NCBI GenBank assembly: GCA_964251665.1
Contig: CAXUKO010000038.1
Span: 1 to 7,445 of the forward strand
Length of the DNA: 7,445 nucleotides
Reading direction: 5' to 3'
Source of the DNA: JBBQLG01 sp964251665
Lineage (GTDB): Bacteria > Bacteroidota > Bacteroidia > Cytophagales > Spirosomataceae
In this document: positions 1 through 5,577 of the stretch, piece after piece
How the letters are laid out: every line of letters begins with the position of its first letter
How positions within the stretch are numbered: the stretch's first letter is position 1
Program-made: the position numbers and the translations under genes
Notes under the pieces: generated by a model
Told to the model about the DNA's origin: nothing
Databases searched by the model: none
The model's input: the letters and a program-made list of their open reading frames with translations, nothing else

Positions 1-55
1 TAATAAAGACGCGTTTGGTCGGTGAAACCCACTTAATAAAGACGCGTTTGGTCGG
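1..55 (+). repeat. Iterons 2 and 3 of the replication origin
   Basis: Two identical 22-bp direct repeats (1-22 and 34-55, core AAAGACGCGTTTGGTCGG) are separated by an 11-bp spacer. On the circle they follow a third copy at 7369-7390 with no gap. Start-to-start distances are therefore 22 and 33 bp, i.e. two and three helical turns at 11 bp per turn, so all copies face the same side of the helix. This arrangement, lying directly upstream of a Rep_3 initiator gene, is typical of iteron-controlled theta plasmids, where Rep monomers bind the iterons to open the origin. The sequence identity is directly visible; Rep binding is inferred from the family. Confidence 0.9.
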
Positions 56-58
56 CAG

Positions 59-74
59 AAAAGACACATGTAAA
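59..74 (+). repeat. Degenerate iteron-like 16-mer, copy 1
   Basis: AAAAGACACATGTAAA lies 3 bp after the last perfect iteron and recurs exactly at 2939-2954. Its AAAGACACATGT portion matches the iteron start AAAGACGCGTTT at 9 of 12 positions. It may be a weaker Rep-binding site just upstream of the rep promoter, possibly used for autorepression. The match is seen directly; the role is a guess. Confidence 0.45.
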
Positions 75-78
75 ATAC

Positions 79-112
79 TTTGAGCTTTTATTAAGAGTCT
101 TTTTTATATTTG
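79..112 (+). promoter_or_regulatory. Candidate rep promoter, Bacteroidota type
   Basis: TTTG at 79-82 is followed after 22 bp by TATATTTG at 105-112, a full match to the Bacteroidota -7 consensus TAnnTTTG. Transcription would begin around 118-120, giving a leader of roughly a dozen bases before the ATG at 131. Because the -7 box covers the TTG at 110, that TTG is unlikely to be the translation start. Between the two boxes, TTAAGAGTCTTTTTTA resembles part of an iteron in reverse orientation, which would fit an autoregulatory operator. Confidence 0.6.
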
Positions 113-130
113 CCTATAAACCAGTCTAAA

Positions 131-1057
131 ATGCCTAAGCCCGTAGAAATTTGGCAGGACAACGTATTGACCGTTGCTCGCTACGAAATGACCGAAGCGG
201 AGAAGAACATTCTGTATATGGTCGTCGCTCAAGTGCGAAAAGAAGACCCACCGATGAAGATGTATCAAGTATCGGTAAAGGAAATGGCGAACCTAACCGG
301 CTCCGATGAGCTGAAGTTTGAGACTTACAAAAAGGCCACAGAAAAGCTTGTAGGGCGCGTCTTTCAGACTACTCTACCTAATGGCAACCTTCTACAAGCA
401 AGCTTCTTTGCATCAGCCGAATACAAAAAAGGCACTGGTGTAATTGAGCTTGAGCTATCACAGAAAGTACGGCCTTTTTATGTTGATCTGAGCCAACGCT
501 TCACCAAAATTCAGTTGGTGGCCGCGATCTCGCTTAATTCGGCCTACGCTAAGCGGATCTATGAACTGCTTTGCATGTACAAAAACATGAAGGATAAGAC
601 CTTCACTCGTAATTTGACTGAGCTAAAAACAATGCTGGGTGTTATTGACCCAAAAACTGGAGAGGACAGTTACCCAACATGGACCAAGTTTGAAACACGA
701 ATATTGGAAGTAGCAGCGAAAGAAATTAACGGCCATACTGACTTGTCATTTACATACAAACCTGTCTACGGTGATCGCCCTGGACGTGGCCGTAAACCAG
801 TCTTTGAAGTCGAGTTTGAGGTATTCTACCAGGCTAAACCCGAACCGGCTCAAATGTCAAACCTGCACGAGCGGTTAGTTAAGCAATTCCGGCTCCGGCC
901 CGATCAGGCGGATACCGTACTGGCCACTCACTCAATCGAAGTCGTTACCCGCCAACTCTACGATATTCAAACGAAGGCAGCCGATGGCAAGGTAAAGAAC
1001 GTGGGCAGCTATACAGCCAAGGTATTTGGCTTAGAAACGAAGGGAAAAGAAAAATAA
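131..1057 (+). CDS. Rep_3-family plasmid replication initiator
   Basis: This 308-residue protein is a theta-replication initiator that would bind the adjacent iterons and recruit host DnaA and helicase. The N-terminal part (about residues 5-110) shows the family pattern of a conserved N-terminal segment ending in TEAEKNILYMVV, followed by the first winged-helix domain. The second domain (about 120-235) includes the characteristic stretch SAYAKRIYELLCMYKN (137-152). The tail (about 243-300) has an ELL/ERLV-type helix followed by VKNVGSYTAKVFG, like the IKNPGAY tail seen in many Bacteroidota Rep proteins. I chose ATG 131 over the in-frame TTG at 110 because the TTG sits inside the -7 promoter element. 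No Shine-Dalgarno is visible and the upstream bases are A-rich, as usual in this phylum. Length is normal for the family. It lies immediately downstream of the iterons, supporting the assignment. Confidence 0.9.
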   Translation: MPKPVEIWQDNVLTVARYEMTEAEKNILYMVVAQVRKEDPPMKMYQVSVKEMANLTGSDELKFETYKKATEKLVGRVFQTTLPNGNLLQASFFASAEYKKGTGVIELELSQKVRPFYVDLSQRFTKIQLVAAISLNSAYAKRIYELLCMYKNMKDKTFTRNLTELKTMLGVIDPKTGEDSYPTWTKFETRILEVAAKEINGHTDLSFTYKPVYGDRPGRGRKPVFEVEFEVFYQAKPEPAQMSNLHERLVKQFRLRPDQADTVLATHSIEVVTRQLYDIQTKAADGKVKNVGSYTAKVFGLETKGKEK

Positions 1058-1140
1058 GGGGAATGGCTGCAAACCAGTAGATAGGGGCGTACAGAGCCTA
1101 AAAACACGCTAAAAAGGACAGAACTTACTACCTTGCTCGT

Positions 1141-1359
1141 ATGAAAATCGTTTTGGACATTCCTGATAGCAAAGTGGGCTTCATGATGGAGTTGCTGCGT
1201 AGCCTGTCGTTTGTGAAAGCTAAGCCGCTACCAGTGGGCATATCCAATGAAAAAGCCCTGTTTCTAGCCGAACTGGGTGAAGCAGTCGAGGAATTGAACG
1301 ACGTATTGGCTGGCAAAACGCAGGCCCGTGACGCTTACGAATTACTCGATGAGTTATGA
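1141..1359 (+). CDS. Putative antitoxin of a type II toxin-antitoxin pair
   Basis: This 72-residue acidic protein starts MKIVLDIPDSKVGFMMELLR and has the layout of small antitoxins paired with RelE-like toxins in Cytophagales: a short beta strand, a helix (FMMELLRSLSFVKAK), then an acidic helical tail (EKALFLAELGEAVEELNDVLAGK) that would wrap the toxin. Its stop overlaps the start of the next gene by 11 bp, so the two are translationally coupled, with antitoxin first, the usual order. I see no classical HTH or ribbon-helix-helix domain, so whether it represses its own promoter is unclear. The start ATG lacks a Shine-Dalgarno. A near promoter match TACCTTGC at 1129-1136 is too close to the start and lacks a -33 box. 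Assignment rests on the neighbour and on remembered family resemblance. Confidence 0.75.
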   Translation: MKIVLDIPDSKVGFMMELLRSLSFVKAKPLPVGISNEKALFLAELGEAVEELNDVLAGKTQARDAYELLDEL

Positions 1360-1693
1360 CCTGAAACGGTTGCCAACCTTTGACCGTCAGGCGAAACGAC
1401 TGGCTAAAAAATATCCGTCGCTAAAGAATGATCTGCGGGTATTATTTGACTCCTTGCGGGAAGAACCTACTCAGGGGGCGGCTCTGGGTAAAGGTTGCTA
1501 CAAAGTACGCATGGCCATTGCCAGTAAGAAGCAAGGCAAATCCGGTGGGGCGCGGGTGATTACCTTCGTCAAGGTCACTCAGGAAGCGGTGTACTTGCTG
1601 GCCGTTTATGATAAATCAGAGAAAGAAGATTTAGAGCCAGGCGAACTGGACACTTATTTAGACCTGATCGAGGGCGAATCAGCGACCGAATAA
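1349..1693 (+). CDS. RelE/ParE-superfamily toxin
   Basis: This 114-residue basic protein resembles the RelE/HigB-like toxins of Cytophagales, which are usually ribosome-dependent mRNA endonucleases. Family signs are the N-terminal FDRQAKRLAKKYPSLKNDL helix (11-29), the central GKGCYKVRMAIASK strand region (48-60), KSGGARVITFV (64-74), and the C-terminal VYLLAVYDKSEKEDL (81-95), where Tyr and Lys residues would contact RNA. I place the start at ATG 1349 (MSYDLKRLPTF), which overlaps the antitoxin's end; a GTG at 1328 would add seven residues (MTLTNYS) unlike the family. The 3' end overlaps the convergent HTH gene by 15 bp. Paired with the gene before it, the likely role is plasmid stabilisation by post-segregational killing. 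RNase activity is inferred from the superfamily. Confidence 0.85.
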   Translation: MSYDLKRLPTFDRQAKRLAKKYPSLKNDLRVLFDSLREEPTQGAALGKGCYKVRMAIASKKQGKSGGARVITFVKVTQEAVYLLAVYDKSEKEDLEPGELDTYLDLIEGESATE

Positions 1694-2179
1694 CCGGTTC
1701 CATAAGCTGCGCCGGTTAGGGGCTGGCTCATCGGCTTCAGGCGCGGGCAAACGTTTATGTAGATCGCTTATTTGGGCGTTTTGCTGAATCAATAATTCTT
1801 CAATATTGCCCATCTTCTGATTAGTCAGTTGATTAGTCATCTGATTAGCCATCGCGTTCATAATGTCTCCTTGCTCAAAGAGTCTGTTTTGCAATTGCTG
1901 AATCGTCCGGTCACGCTCGGCGACCGCTTCCCGTAATTGTTGATTCTCCTGCTGTAATGAATCAGACACTATCAGGGCGGGCAGTGTAGCCACTGTAGGG
2001 GCTTCATACTCCTGCTGAAGCAGTACCGAACTGATCTGATACGCTTTCCCTTTGGGGGTATCTTCGGAACGAACGTGATTAGTCAAAACATGCTGTTTGA
2101 CTAATCGCCGAATGGTTTGTTCAGAGCGGCTATAAAGCTGAGCCGCTTCTTTGATAGTCAGATACTCCTGATTAGTCAT
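1679..2179 (-). CDS. HTH and coiled-coil plasmid protein, possible maintenance factor
   Basis: This 166-residue protein has an N-terminal MerR/excisionase-like helix-turn-helix (about 7-29, LTIKEAAQLYSRSEQTIRRLVK), a Gln-rich coiled coil (about 74-142), and a basic, aromatic tail ending RRSLWNRLFGR. This order (DNA-binding head, long coil, Trp/Phe-rich tail) resembles in layout the DUF536/RepX-type proteins found beside Rep_3 initiators on Gram-positive plasmids, and KfrA-like segregation proteins; I cannot show homology. The coil contains a Met/Leu-Thr-Asn-Gln repeat (ANQ MTNQ LTNQ, 111-121) encoded by a 12-bp tandem repeat. The gene and its upstream region carry a cluster of GATTAGTCA motifs that are good candidates for its own binding sites. 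It converges on the toxin gene, with the coding ends overlapping by 15 bp. Likely roles are copy control, partition or self-regulation; which one cannot be told from sequence alone. Confidence 0.7.
   Translation of the reverse strand: MTNQEYLTIKEAAQLYSRSEQTIRRLVKQHVLTNHVRSEDTPKGKAYQISSVLLQQEYEAPTVATLPALIVSDSLQQENQQLREAVAERDRTIQQLQNRLFEQGDIMNAMANQMTNQLTNQKMGNIEELLIQQNAQISDLHKRLPAPEADEPAPNRRSLWNRLFGR
1817..1851. repeat. 12-bp tandem repeat containing GATTAGTCA
   Basis: GATTAGTCA occurs at 1819-1827 and 1831-1839, with the variant GATTAGCCA at 1843-1851, all exactly 12 bp apart and in the same orientation. The repeat encodes the TNQ repeats in the coil of the minus-strand HTH protein. It could be simple repeat expansion in a coil-coding region, or part of the wider motif cluster that runs to 2253. 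Confidence 0.7.
2077..2106. repeat. 11-bp inverted repeat built from GATTAGTCA
   Basis: GATTAGTCAAA (2077-2087) and TTTGACTAATC (2096-2106) form a perfect inverted repeat with an 8-bp spacer inside the HTH-coding end of the minus-strand gene. The two arms encode different amino acids (LTNH and RLVK), in different reading frames, so protein-level repetition does not explain the shared word. A dimeric protein could bind such a site. Confidence 0.6.
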
Positions 2180-2253
2180 TTTAGGCAGAATGAGTAGTCA
2201 CGGCTTAAATATAGTGGTTTCCAGCACATAGAAGCATATAATCTGATTAGTCA
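2168..2253. promoter_or_regulatory. Divergent intergenic control region with GATTAGTCA boxes
   Basis: This region separates the minus-strand HTH gene from the plus-strand small gene. It holds exact GATTAGTCA boxes at 2170-2178 (over the HTH start codon) and 2245-2253, plus the one-mismatch GAGTAGTCA at 2192-2200; spacings of 22 and 53 bp are near whole helical turns. On the minus strand TATATTTA (2213-2206) is one base from the -7 consensus, but no -33 TTTG is visible at the right distance. No good promoter is seen for the plus gene. The plausible reading is an operator for the HTH protein, controlling both genes. Confidence 0.45.
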
Positions 2254-2265
2254 CGATTACCACCA

Positions 2266-2571
2266 ATGGAACAATATCACCGGCACAAAGGAAAAATTCG
2301 GGCGGATTATACCTACACCGTCGAGGGTAGTGTCATTGCCATTATTGACTTGGATCAGGGCAGCAAAAGCGTGACCAATGACATAGAAAACGTACTGGAT
2401 GATATTCGGATTGAGATTGGCGATCTGGCCGGGTATGCAGTCATCTACCGTGATAACATGGGCCGTTGGGATGGCGTCCGCTTGGTAGGAAGCTCCGTTG
2501 AATTCTACGCTTTGAACGAAATCGACGGGGAGCAGGCAGCCGCTCGGCTGCTGCACCTGCTTCCCGGTTAA
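2266..2571 (+). CDS. Small conserved-looking protein of unknown function
   Basis: I do not recognise a named family for this 101-residue protein. It is acidic, has no signal peptide or membrane segment, and appears to be a compact alpha/beta protein: strands near 15-30 (YTYTVEGSVIAIIDLD), a helix around 36-50 (TNDIENVLDDIRIEI), strands around 57-80 (AVIYRDNMGRWDGVRLVG, then VEFYAL), and a final helix (EQAAARLLHLL). The stretch SVTNDIENVLDDI and the YRDNMGRWDGV turn look like conserved elements rather than random translation, and codon use matches its neighbours. It is divergent from the HTH gene and shares its GATTAGTCA-containing upstream region, so co-regulation is possible. A 99-codon frame on the opposite strand (2257-2556) is a shadow. 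No function is proposed. Confidence 0.7.
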   Translation: MEQYHRHKGKIRADYTYTVEGSVIAIIDLDQGSKSVTNDIENVLDDIRIEIGDLAGYAVIYRDNMGRWDGVRLVGSSVEFYALNEIDGEQAAARLLHLLPG

Positions 2572-2701
2572 ACAAACCTCTGATTGGAAAGGGAGAATAA
2601 GTAACCCTGTTATACTTTTCTAAGATTGGTGGGTGTCTGCCGTTGTGTCCGGTTTCGATGTTGTGTCCCTTAACATAAAACTAATTATACAACAACCCTC
2701 T

Positions 2702-2756
2702 AAAAAGTGCTACGTTTCACTCAGCCGCAACTACTATGAATCGTTGCACTTTTTTT
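2702..2756 (+). terminator. Weak terminator-like structure after the small gene
   Basis: AAAAAGTGC (2702-2710) pairs with GCACTTTTT (2746-2754) with a 35-base loop, and a T run follows. Alternatively GCAAC (2727-2731) pairs with GTTGC (2743-2747), giving a short hairpin just before ACTTTTTTT. Either could end transcription from the gene at 2266-2571, and the A/T arms would work in both directions. The stem is short or the loop long, so this is tentative. Confidence 0.3.
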
Positions 2757-2938
2757 ATAACGTCGAGTAATTCTGCGGAAAGAGAGACAATTTTTTGTTT
2801 GAAAAAATAGTCTTACAAACTCAGCTGTACCGCTGAAAATCCGACGTTGATTTGTGAGATAACTATTTGAGATTGAGCGTAGCGAGAATTGATACAAACG
2901 GCTGGAATTCGGCGACCGTCGCTTGAATGGGGTGTTTT

Positions 2939-3007
2939 AAAAGACACATGTAAATCAGTTTAAAGTATTGAGGAATTACCCAGTGGAGTATCCAAAAAGA
3001 CGCGCTT
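2939..3007 (+). repeat. Second iteron-like cluster, degenerate
   Basis: The 16-mer AAAAGACACATGTAAA at 2939-2954 is an exact copy of 59-74, and AAAGACGCGCTT at 2996-3007 matches the start of the perfect iterons at 11 of 12 positions. The second half of the iteron (GGTCGG) is missing in both. They lie about 2.9 kb from the origin and upstream of the peptidase promoter. They may be secondary Rep sites or the relic of a recombination that duplicated origin sequence. Confidence 0.5.
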
Positions 3008-3022
3008 CTCACTCTTGAGAAG
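3005..3022. repeat. 7-bp hairpin beside the degenerate iteron
   Basis: CTTCTCA (3005-3011) and TGAGAAG (3016-3022) form a perfect inverted repeat with a 4-base loop, directly after the iteron-like AAAGACGCG. It sits about 30 bp upstream of the -33 box of the peptidase promoter, so it could be an operator; it lacks a T tract and is not a good terminator. Confidence 0.4.
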
Positions 3023-3053
3023 TCCAGTTTTAACTTACTTTAACCAACCTTGG

Positions 3054-3085
3054 GTTGCTTTCAATGGCTAGGGTATCTAGGTTTG
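3054..3085 (+). promoter_or_regulatory. Candidate promoter of the S41 peptidase gene
   Basis: GTTG at 3054-3057, then 20 bp, then TAGGTTTG at 3078-3085 matches the Bacteroidota primary-sigma pattern (-33 TTTG/TTG, -7 TAnnTTTG). Transcription would start near 3091-3093, leaving a leader of about 15 bases before ATG 3108. There is no Shine-Dalgarno. Confidence 0.6.
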
Positions 3086-3107
3086 AGACCGTCCGAAAAC
3101 CCTGACC

Positions 3108-4772
3108 ATGCGTTATTTGCTCATAGTTCTTCTACTATCTTCCTCCGTGCGGGCTCAGCCCTTGACCCAGACCCAAAAGCTAGCTTCTCTGGCTAAAATA
3201 TGGGGGTTCTTCAAGTACTACCATCCGGCAGTAGCCACCGGTAAACTTGATTGGGACGGCCAGTTGCTCCGACTGATACCAGCTGTTGAAAAGGCACAGG
3301 ACCGACAACAACTCTCCGCACTCTATCAAACCCTTTTGCAGGAACTGGGACCGGTTAAGCCTTGTCGCAAATGCTTGACTCAAGCAGCACTATCAGCCAA
3401 CGTCCGGCAAAACTTGGATCTGTCGTTTTTGGCTGATTCTCTCGTCCTGACAAGTACACTCCGAGACCAGTTGAATTACCTCAAAGACAACCGCTATCAA
3501 GGAGACAACAGCTATGCGAAACTAGAATTGGCAGGAAACCTAAGTTTTGAAAACGAAAAAGTTTATGCCAACATAACCCAGCTTGATACTAATTTCCGAC
3601 TGCTAACCTTATTCCGGTATTGGAATATTATTCACTATTTCTTTCCCTACAAGTACGCTATCGACGCTAAATGGGATCAGGTCCTGATCAAGCTCATTCC
3701 CGTTTTCCAACAGGCAACCACTGAGTCGACTTACCAGCTGGCTCTCTTTCAATTAGTGGCCCATATCCAAGACGGTCACGGTTTTATGGAAAGCCTGAAT
3801 CCAGGCCGGTGTTTACGGTGCGATTTAGGCCGGCTTTGGCTACCCTTTGAAGTGCAGTTACTGGGCAATAAAGCGGTTGTTACTCAGCTCTACAATGACT
3901 CGCTGACTCTTCCGCCTTGGCTAATGGTTGGTACTGTCATCAGTCATATTGATGGGGAAACTATTGGTGAACGCATTGATCGACTGCGGCCTTATGTATC
4001 GGCTTCAACCCCTCAGGCATTACTACGGGATTTAACGCCATTATTTAGAGTTGGAACCCAAGCCGCAAAGCTCACGCTTGACCTGACAGGGCGGGACACC
4101 ATCGTAACAGTGGCGCGCTATCCTCACGCCAAGCTGGGCCGTAATCGAGCAGCCTATACCAGCGCCCGTTATCCGGTTAGTAGCTGGCTGGCAGGTGGAG
4201 TGGGATATGTGAACATTGGCAAGCTCAGCCAGAAACAGGTAGACAGTGTGATGACTGCTCTCTTGCCGGCCAAGGCAATCATGTTTGACCTACGAGGTTA
4301 TCCACAACAGACCGTCTACTCAGTTGGTCGCTATTTAGTCAACAAACTCACACCGTTCGCGCGCTTTACTCGTCCAGATATGCGTTTCCCTGGTGCTTTT
4401 CAGTGGGCCGTCACGACTAAACTTTCGCCCTTACAGTCCCCTAAGCCCTATCAGGGCAAAGTTGTTATTCTCATCGATGAATCTACTCAAAGCCAAGCAG
4501 AGTTTACGGCTATGGCCTTTGGGACTCATGCACAGGCAACTTTTGTGGGGCGTCCAACCGCGGGGGCGGATGGCGATATTGTCTGGGTGCCCTTACCAGG
4601 CGGTTACCGGACGGCATTTAGTGGTCTTGGGGTGTACTACCCGGATGGCCGGGAAACGCAACGTATAGGGATTGCACCTGACGTAATGGTCGAACCCACC
4701 GTGGAGGGCATTCGTCAGGGTCATGACGAAGTACTCGAACGCGCTCTAAAGTTAATCCAAGTCGGAAAATAG
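3108..4772 (+). CDS. Secreted S41-family peptidase
   Basis: This 554-residue protein has a signal peptide (MRYLLIVLLLSSSVRA, likely cut after Ala16), so it should act in the periplasm or at the outer surface. The N-terminal region holds two related helical modules: WGFFKYYHP..LDWD (32-50) and RYWNIIHYFFPYK..AKWDQ (170 onward). A PDZ-like segment spans about 243-335 (GTVISHIDGETIGERI). The S41 core (about 360-545) includes GVGYVNIGKL, FDLRG and VVILIDESTQSQAEF, with Ser462 as the expected nucleophile. At Ser+25, where CtpA/Prc enzymes have the catalytic Lys, there is Ala487 (PTAGADGD). A tricorn-like set is possible instead: His224 in QDGHG, Ser462 and Glu516. Two CxxC pairs (Cys86/89 and Cys235/238) could form disulfides or bind metal. 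The gene has its own promoter and no operon partner; it is the only evident cargo. Substrate unknown. Confidence 0.85.
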   Translation: MRYLLIVLLLSSSVRAQPLTQTQKLASLAKIWGFFKYYHPAVATGKLDWDGQLLRLIPAVEKAQDRQQLSALYQTLLQELGPVKPCRKCLTQAALSANVRQNLDLSFLADSLVLTSTLRDQLNYLKDNRYQGDNSYAKLELAGNLSFENEKVYANITQLDTNFRLLTLFRYWNIIHYFFPYKYAIDAKWDQVLIKLIPVFQQATTESTYQLALFQLVAHIQDGHGFMESLNPGRCLRCDLGRLWLPFEVQLLGNKAVVTQLYNDSLTLPPWLMVGTVISHIDGETIGERIDRLRPYVSASTPQALLRDLTPLFRVGTQAAKLTLDLTGRDTIVTVARYPHAKLGRNRAAYTSARYPVSSWLAGGVGYVNIGKLSQKQVDSVMTALLPAKAIMFDLRGYPQQTVYSVGRYLVNKLTPFARFTRPDMRFPGAFQWAVTTKLSPLQSPKPYQGKVVILIDESTQSQAEFTAMAFGTHAQATFVGRPTAGADGDIVWVPLPGGYRTAFSGLGVYYPDGRETQRIGIAPDVMVEPTVEGIRQGHDEVLERALKLIQVGK

Positions 4773-4825
4773 GGCTTCATACTTTGTAGGCAACTTATTG
4801 AATTTGACAGCTTGGTAGGATAACT

Positions 4826-4859
4826 CCATGCTTAGTCATTAGAAGCATTTTGCTAATGG
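4826..4859. repeat. Hairpin-forming sequence between convergent genes
   Basis: Overlapping inverted repeats (CATTAG 4837-4842 with CTAATG 4853-4858; CCAT with ATGG outside; or ATGCTT 4828-4833 with AAGCAT 4843-4848) lie in the 232-bp gap between the peptidase and the convergent mob operon. The position suits a terminator, but there is no T run on either side. The rest of the gap (4773-5004) shows nothing else I can support. Confidence 0.3.
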
Positions 4860-5004
4860 AAAATGATTATCACCAAACGCTCTCACTTGAGACGACTGTT
4901 TATATTGAGATGAGCAATGAATTGTTTGTCTGGCGTCGCCCTAGCCCATTTTCAATAAAACTATTCTCTGTTATAAACCATCAAACGGTTTTGTCTTATT
5001 CAAA

Positions 5005-5577
5005 TCAAGGTTTATTGAACTGATCCCAGAATCCTTTGTCGTCGTAAGCTGGGAATAGCCGGGCATATTTCGAGTTGTTGCGCTTGTAATCTTGAATTTG
5101 GTTGTAGTAGTAATCTCGTTCCCGAATGACCTCCTGGGCTTGTTTATAGATAACCGTTTCCTGAGCCTGTTCCCGGTAATGGTCACATAACAACCAGGCA
5201 CCGAAGACCACGGCCAACAGCACCAATCCGTACGCGATAGCCGCGTAGAACGTAGTAAATCCATAAATGTCGCCCGTTACTCGCACATGACGGGGGATAC
5301 GCTGCGCGGTCTGCTCAAAGCGTTGAAACGCTTGATCGGCCGTCTGGGTGAGCTTAGTAGCCGCTTTATCGGCAGCCTGTTCGATAGCCACTGTATCCGG
5401 CAAGCCCTTTTTCAGATCGGGTAGTACATGCTGAGCAAAGCTCTTGGCATCTAACGTGATGGGTCGATCAGCTACCTGCTCTAGCTGCTCCGATGTGGCC
5501 GGGGTGGGACGTTTGCTTAACTCATCTAATTGGGCTTTAATCGACTTGATGTCGTTGAATAAATCCTGAGGGTTCAT
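5005..5577 (-). CDS. Coiled-coil membrane protein, third gene of the mob operon
   Basis: I do not recognise a named family for this 190-residue protein. The N-terminal part (about 1-95) is charged and helical with coiled-coil character (LFNDIKSIKAQLDELSKR; later IEQAADKAATKLTQTADQAF). One strong membrane helix follows at about 108-131 (FTTFYAAIAYGLVLLAVVFG). The C-terminal tail (132-190) is polar and Tyr-rich (ERDYYYNQIQDYKRNN). There is no signal peptide, so the single helix acts as an anchor. Its ATG overlaps the relaxase stop in an ATGA, so it is translated from the same mRNA. By analogy with ColE1-type mob operons, where small coiled-coil or membrane proteins (MbeB/MbeD) follow the relaxase, it may bring the relaxosome to the membrane or to a helper coupling protein. 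That is inference from position and topology. Confidence 0.75.
   Translation of the reverse strand: MNPQDLFNDIKSIKAQLDELSKRPTPATSEQLEQVADRPITLDAKSFAQHVLPDLKKGLPDTVAIEQAADKAATKLTQTADQAFQRFEQTAQRIPRHVRVTGDIYGFTTFYAAIAYGLVLLAVVFGAWLLCDHYREQAQETVIYKQAQEVIRERDYYYNQIQDYKRNNSKYARLFPAYDDKGFWDQFNKP

Larger units (their letters stand above)
2572..3107. other. 536-bp non-coding stretch before the peptidase gene
   Basis: No convincing gene is present here. It contains a direct repeat GTTGTGTCC (2642-2650, 2660-2668), a long-looped inverted repeat ending in a T run (2702-2756), an AT-only hairpin (ATTTTTT 2790-2796 with AAAAAAT 2802-2808), a distant inverted pair AACGTCG/CGACGTT (2759-2765, 2842-2848), two iteron-like pieces (2939-2954, 2996-3007), a small hairpin (3005-3022) and the peptidase promoter (3054-3085). 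The mixture suggests recombination debris or an old control region rather than a lost gene. Confidence 0.6.

Noticed and set aside
110..130. Upstream TTG start that would add seven residues to Rep
   Set aside because: The TTG overlaps a full TAnnTTTG promoter box, and the ATG at 131 gives the usual Rep_3 N-terminus.
1129..1136. TACCTTGC as a promoter -7 box for the toxin-antitoxin operon
   Set aside because: One base off consensus, only 4 bp before the start codon, and no -33 element at a suitable distance.
1328..1348. GTG start for the toxin
   Set aside because: The seven extra residues do not resemble the family; ATG 1349 gives the standard start and the usual short overlap with the antitoxin.
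2257..2556. 99-codon open frame on the minus strand
   Set aside because: It is antisense to the better-supported plus-strand gene and its translation has no protein-like pattern.
2572..3107. Remnant insertion sequence or pseudogene in the long gap
   Set aside because: No terminal inverted repeats with target duplication, and no frame gives a recognisable protein fragment.
4298..4306. Second exact DnaA box TTATCCACA
   Set aside because: It lies alone inside the peptidase coding sequence with no iterons or AT-rich DNA; most likely chance.
4974..4992. AAACC/GGTTT hairpin as a mob operon terminator
   Set aside because: Only 5 bp of stem and no T run on the mob strand.
4910..5023. 37-residue plus-strand frame starting MSNELFVWRRPSP
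   Set aside because: No promoter or ribosome-binding signal, runs into the end of the convergent mob operon, and has no recognisable features.
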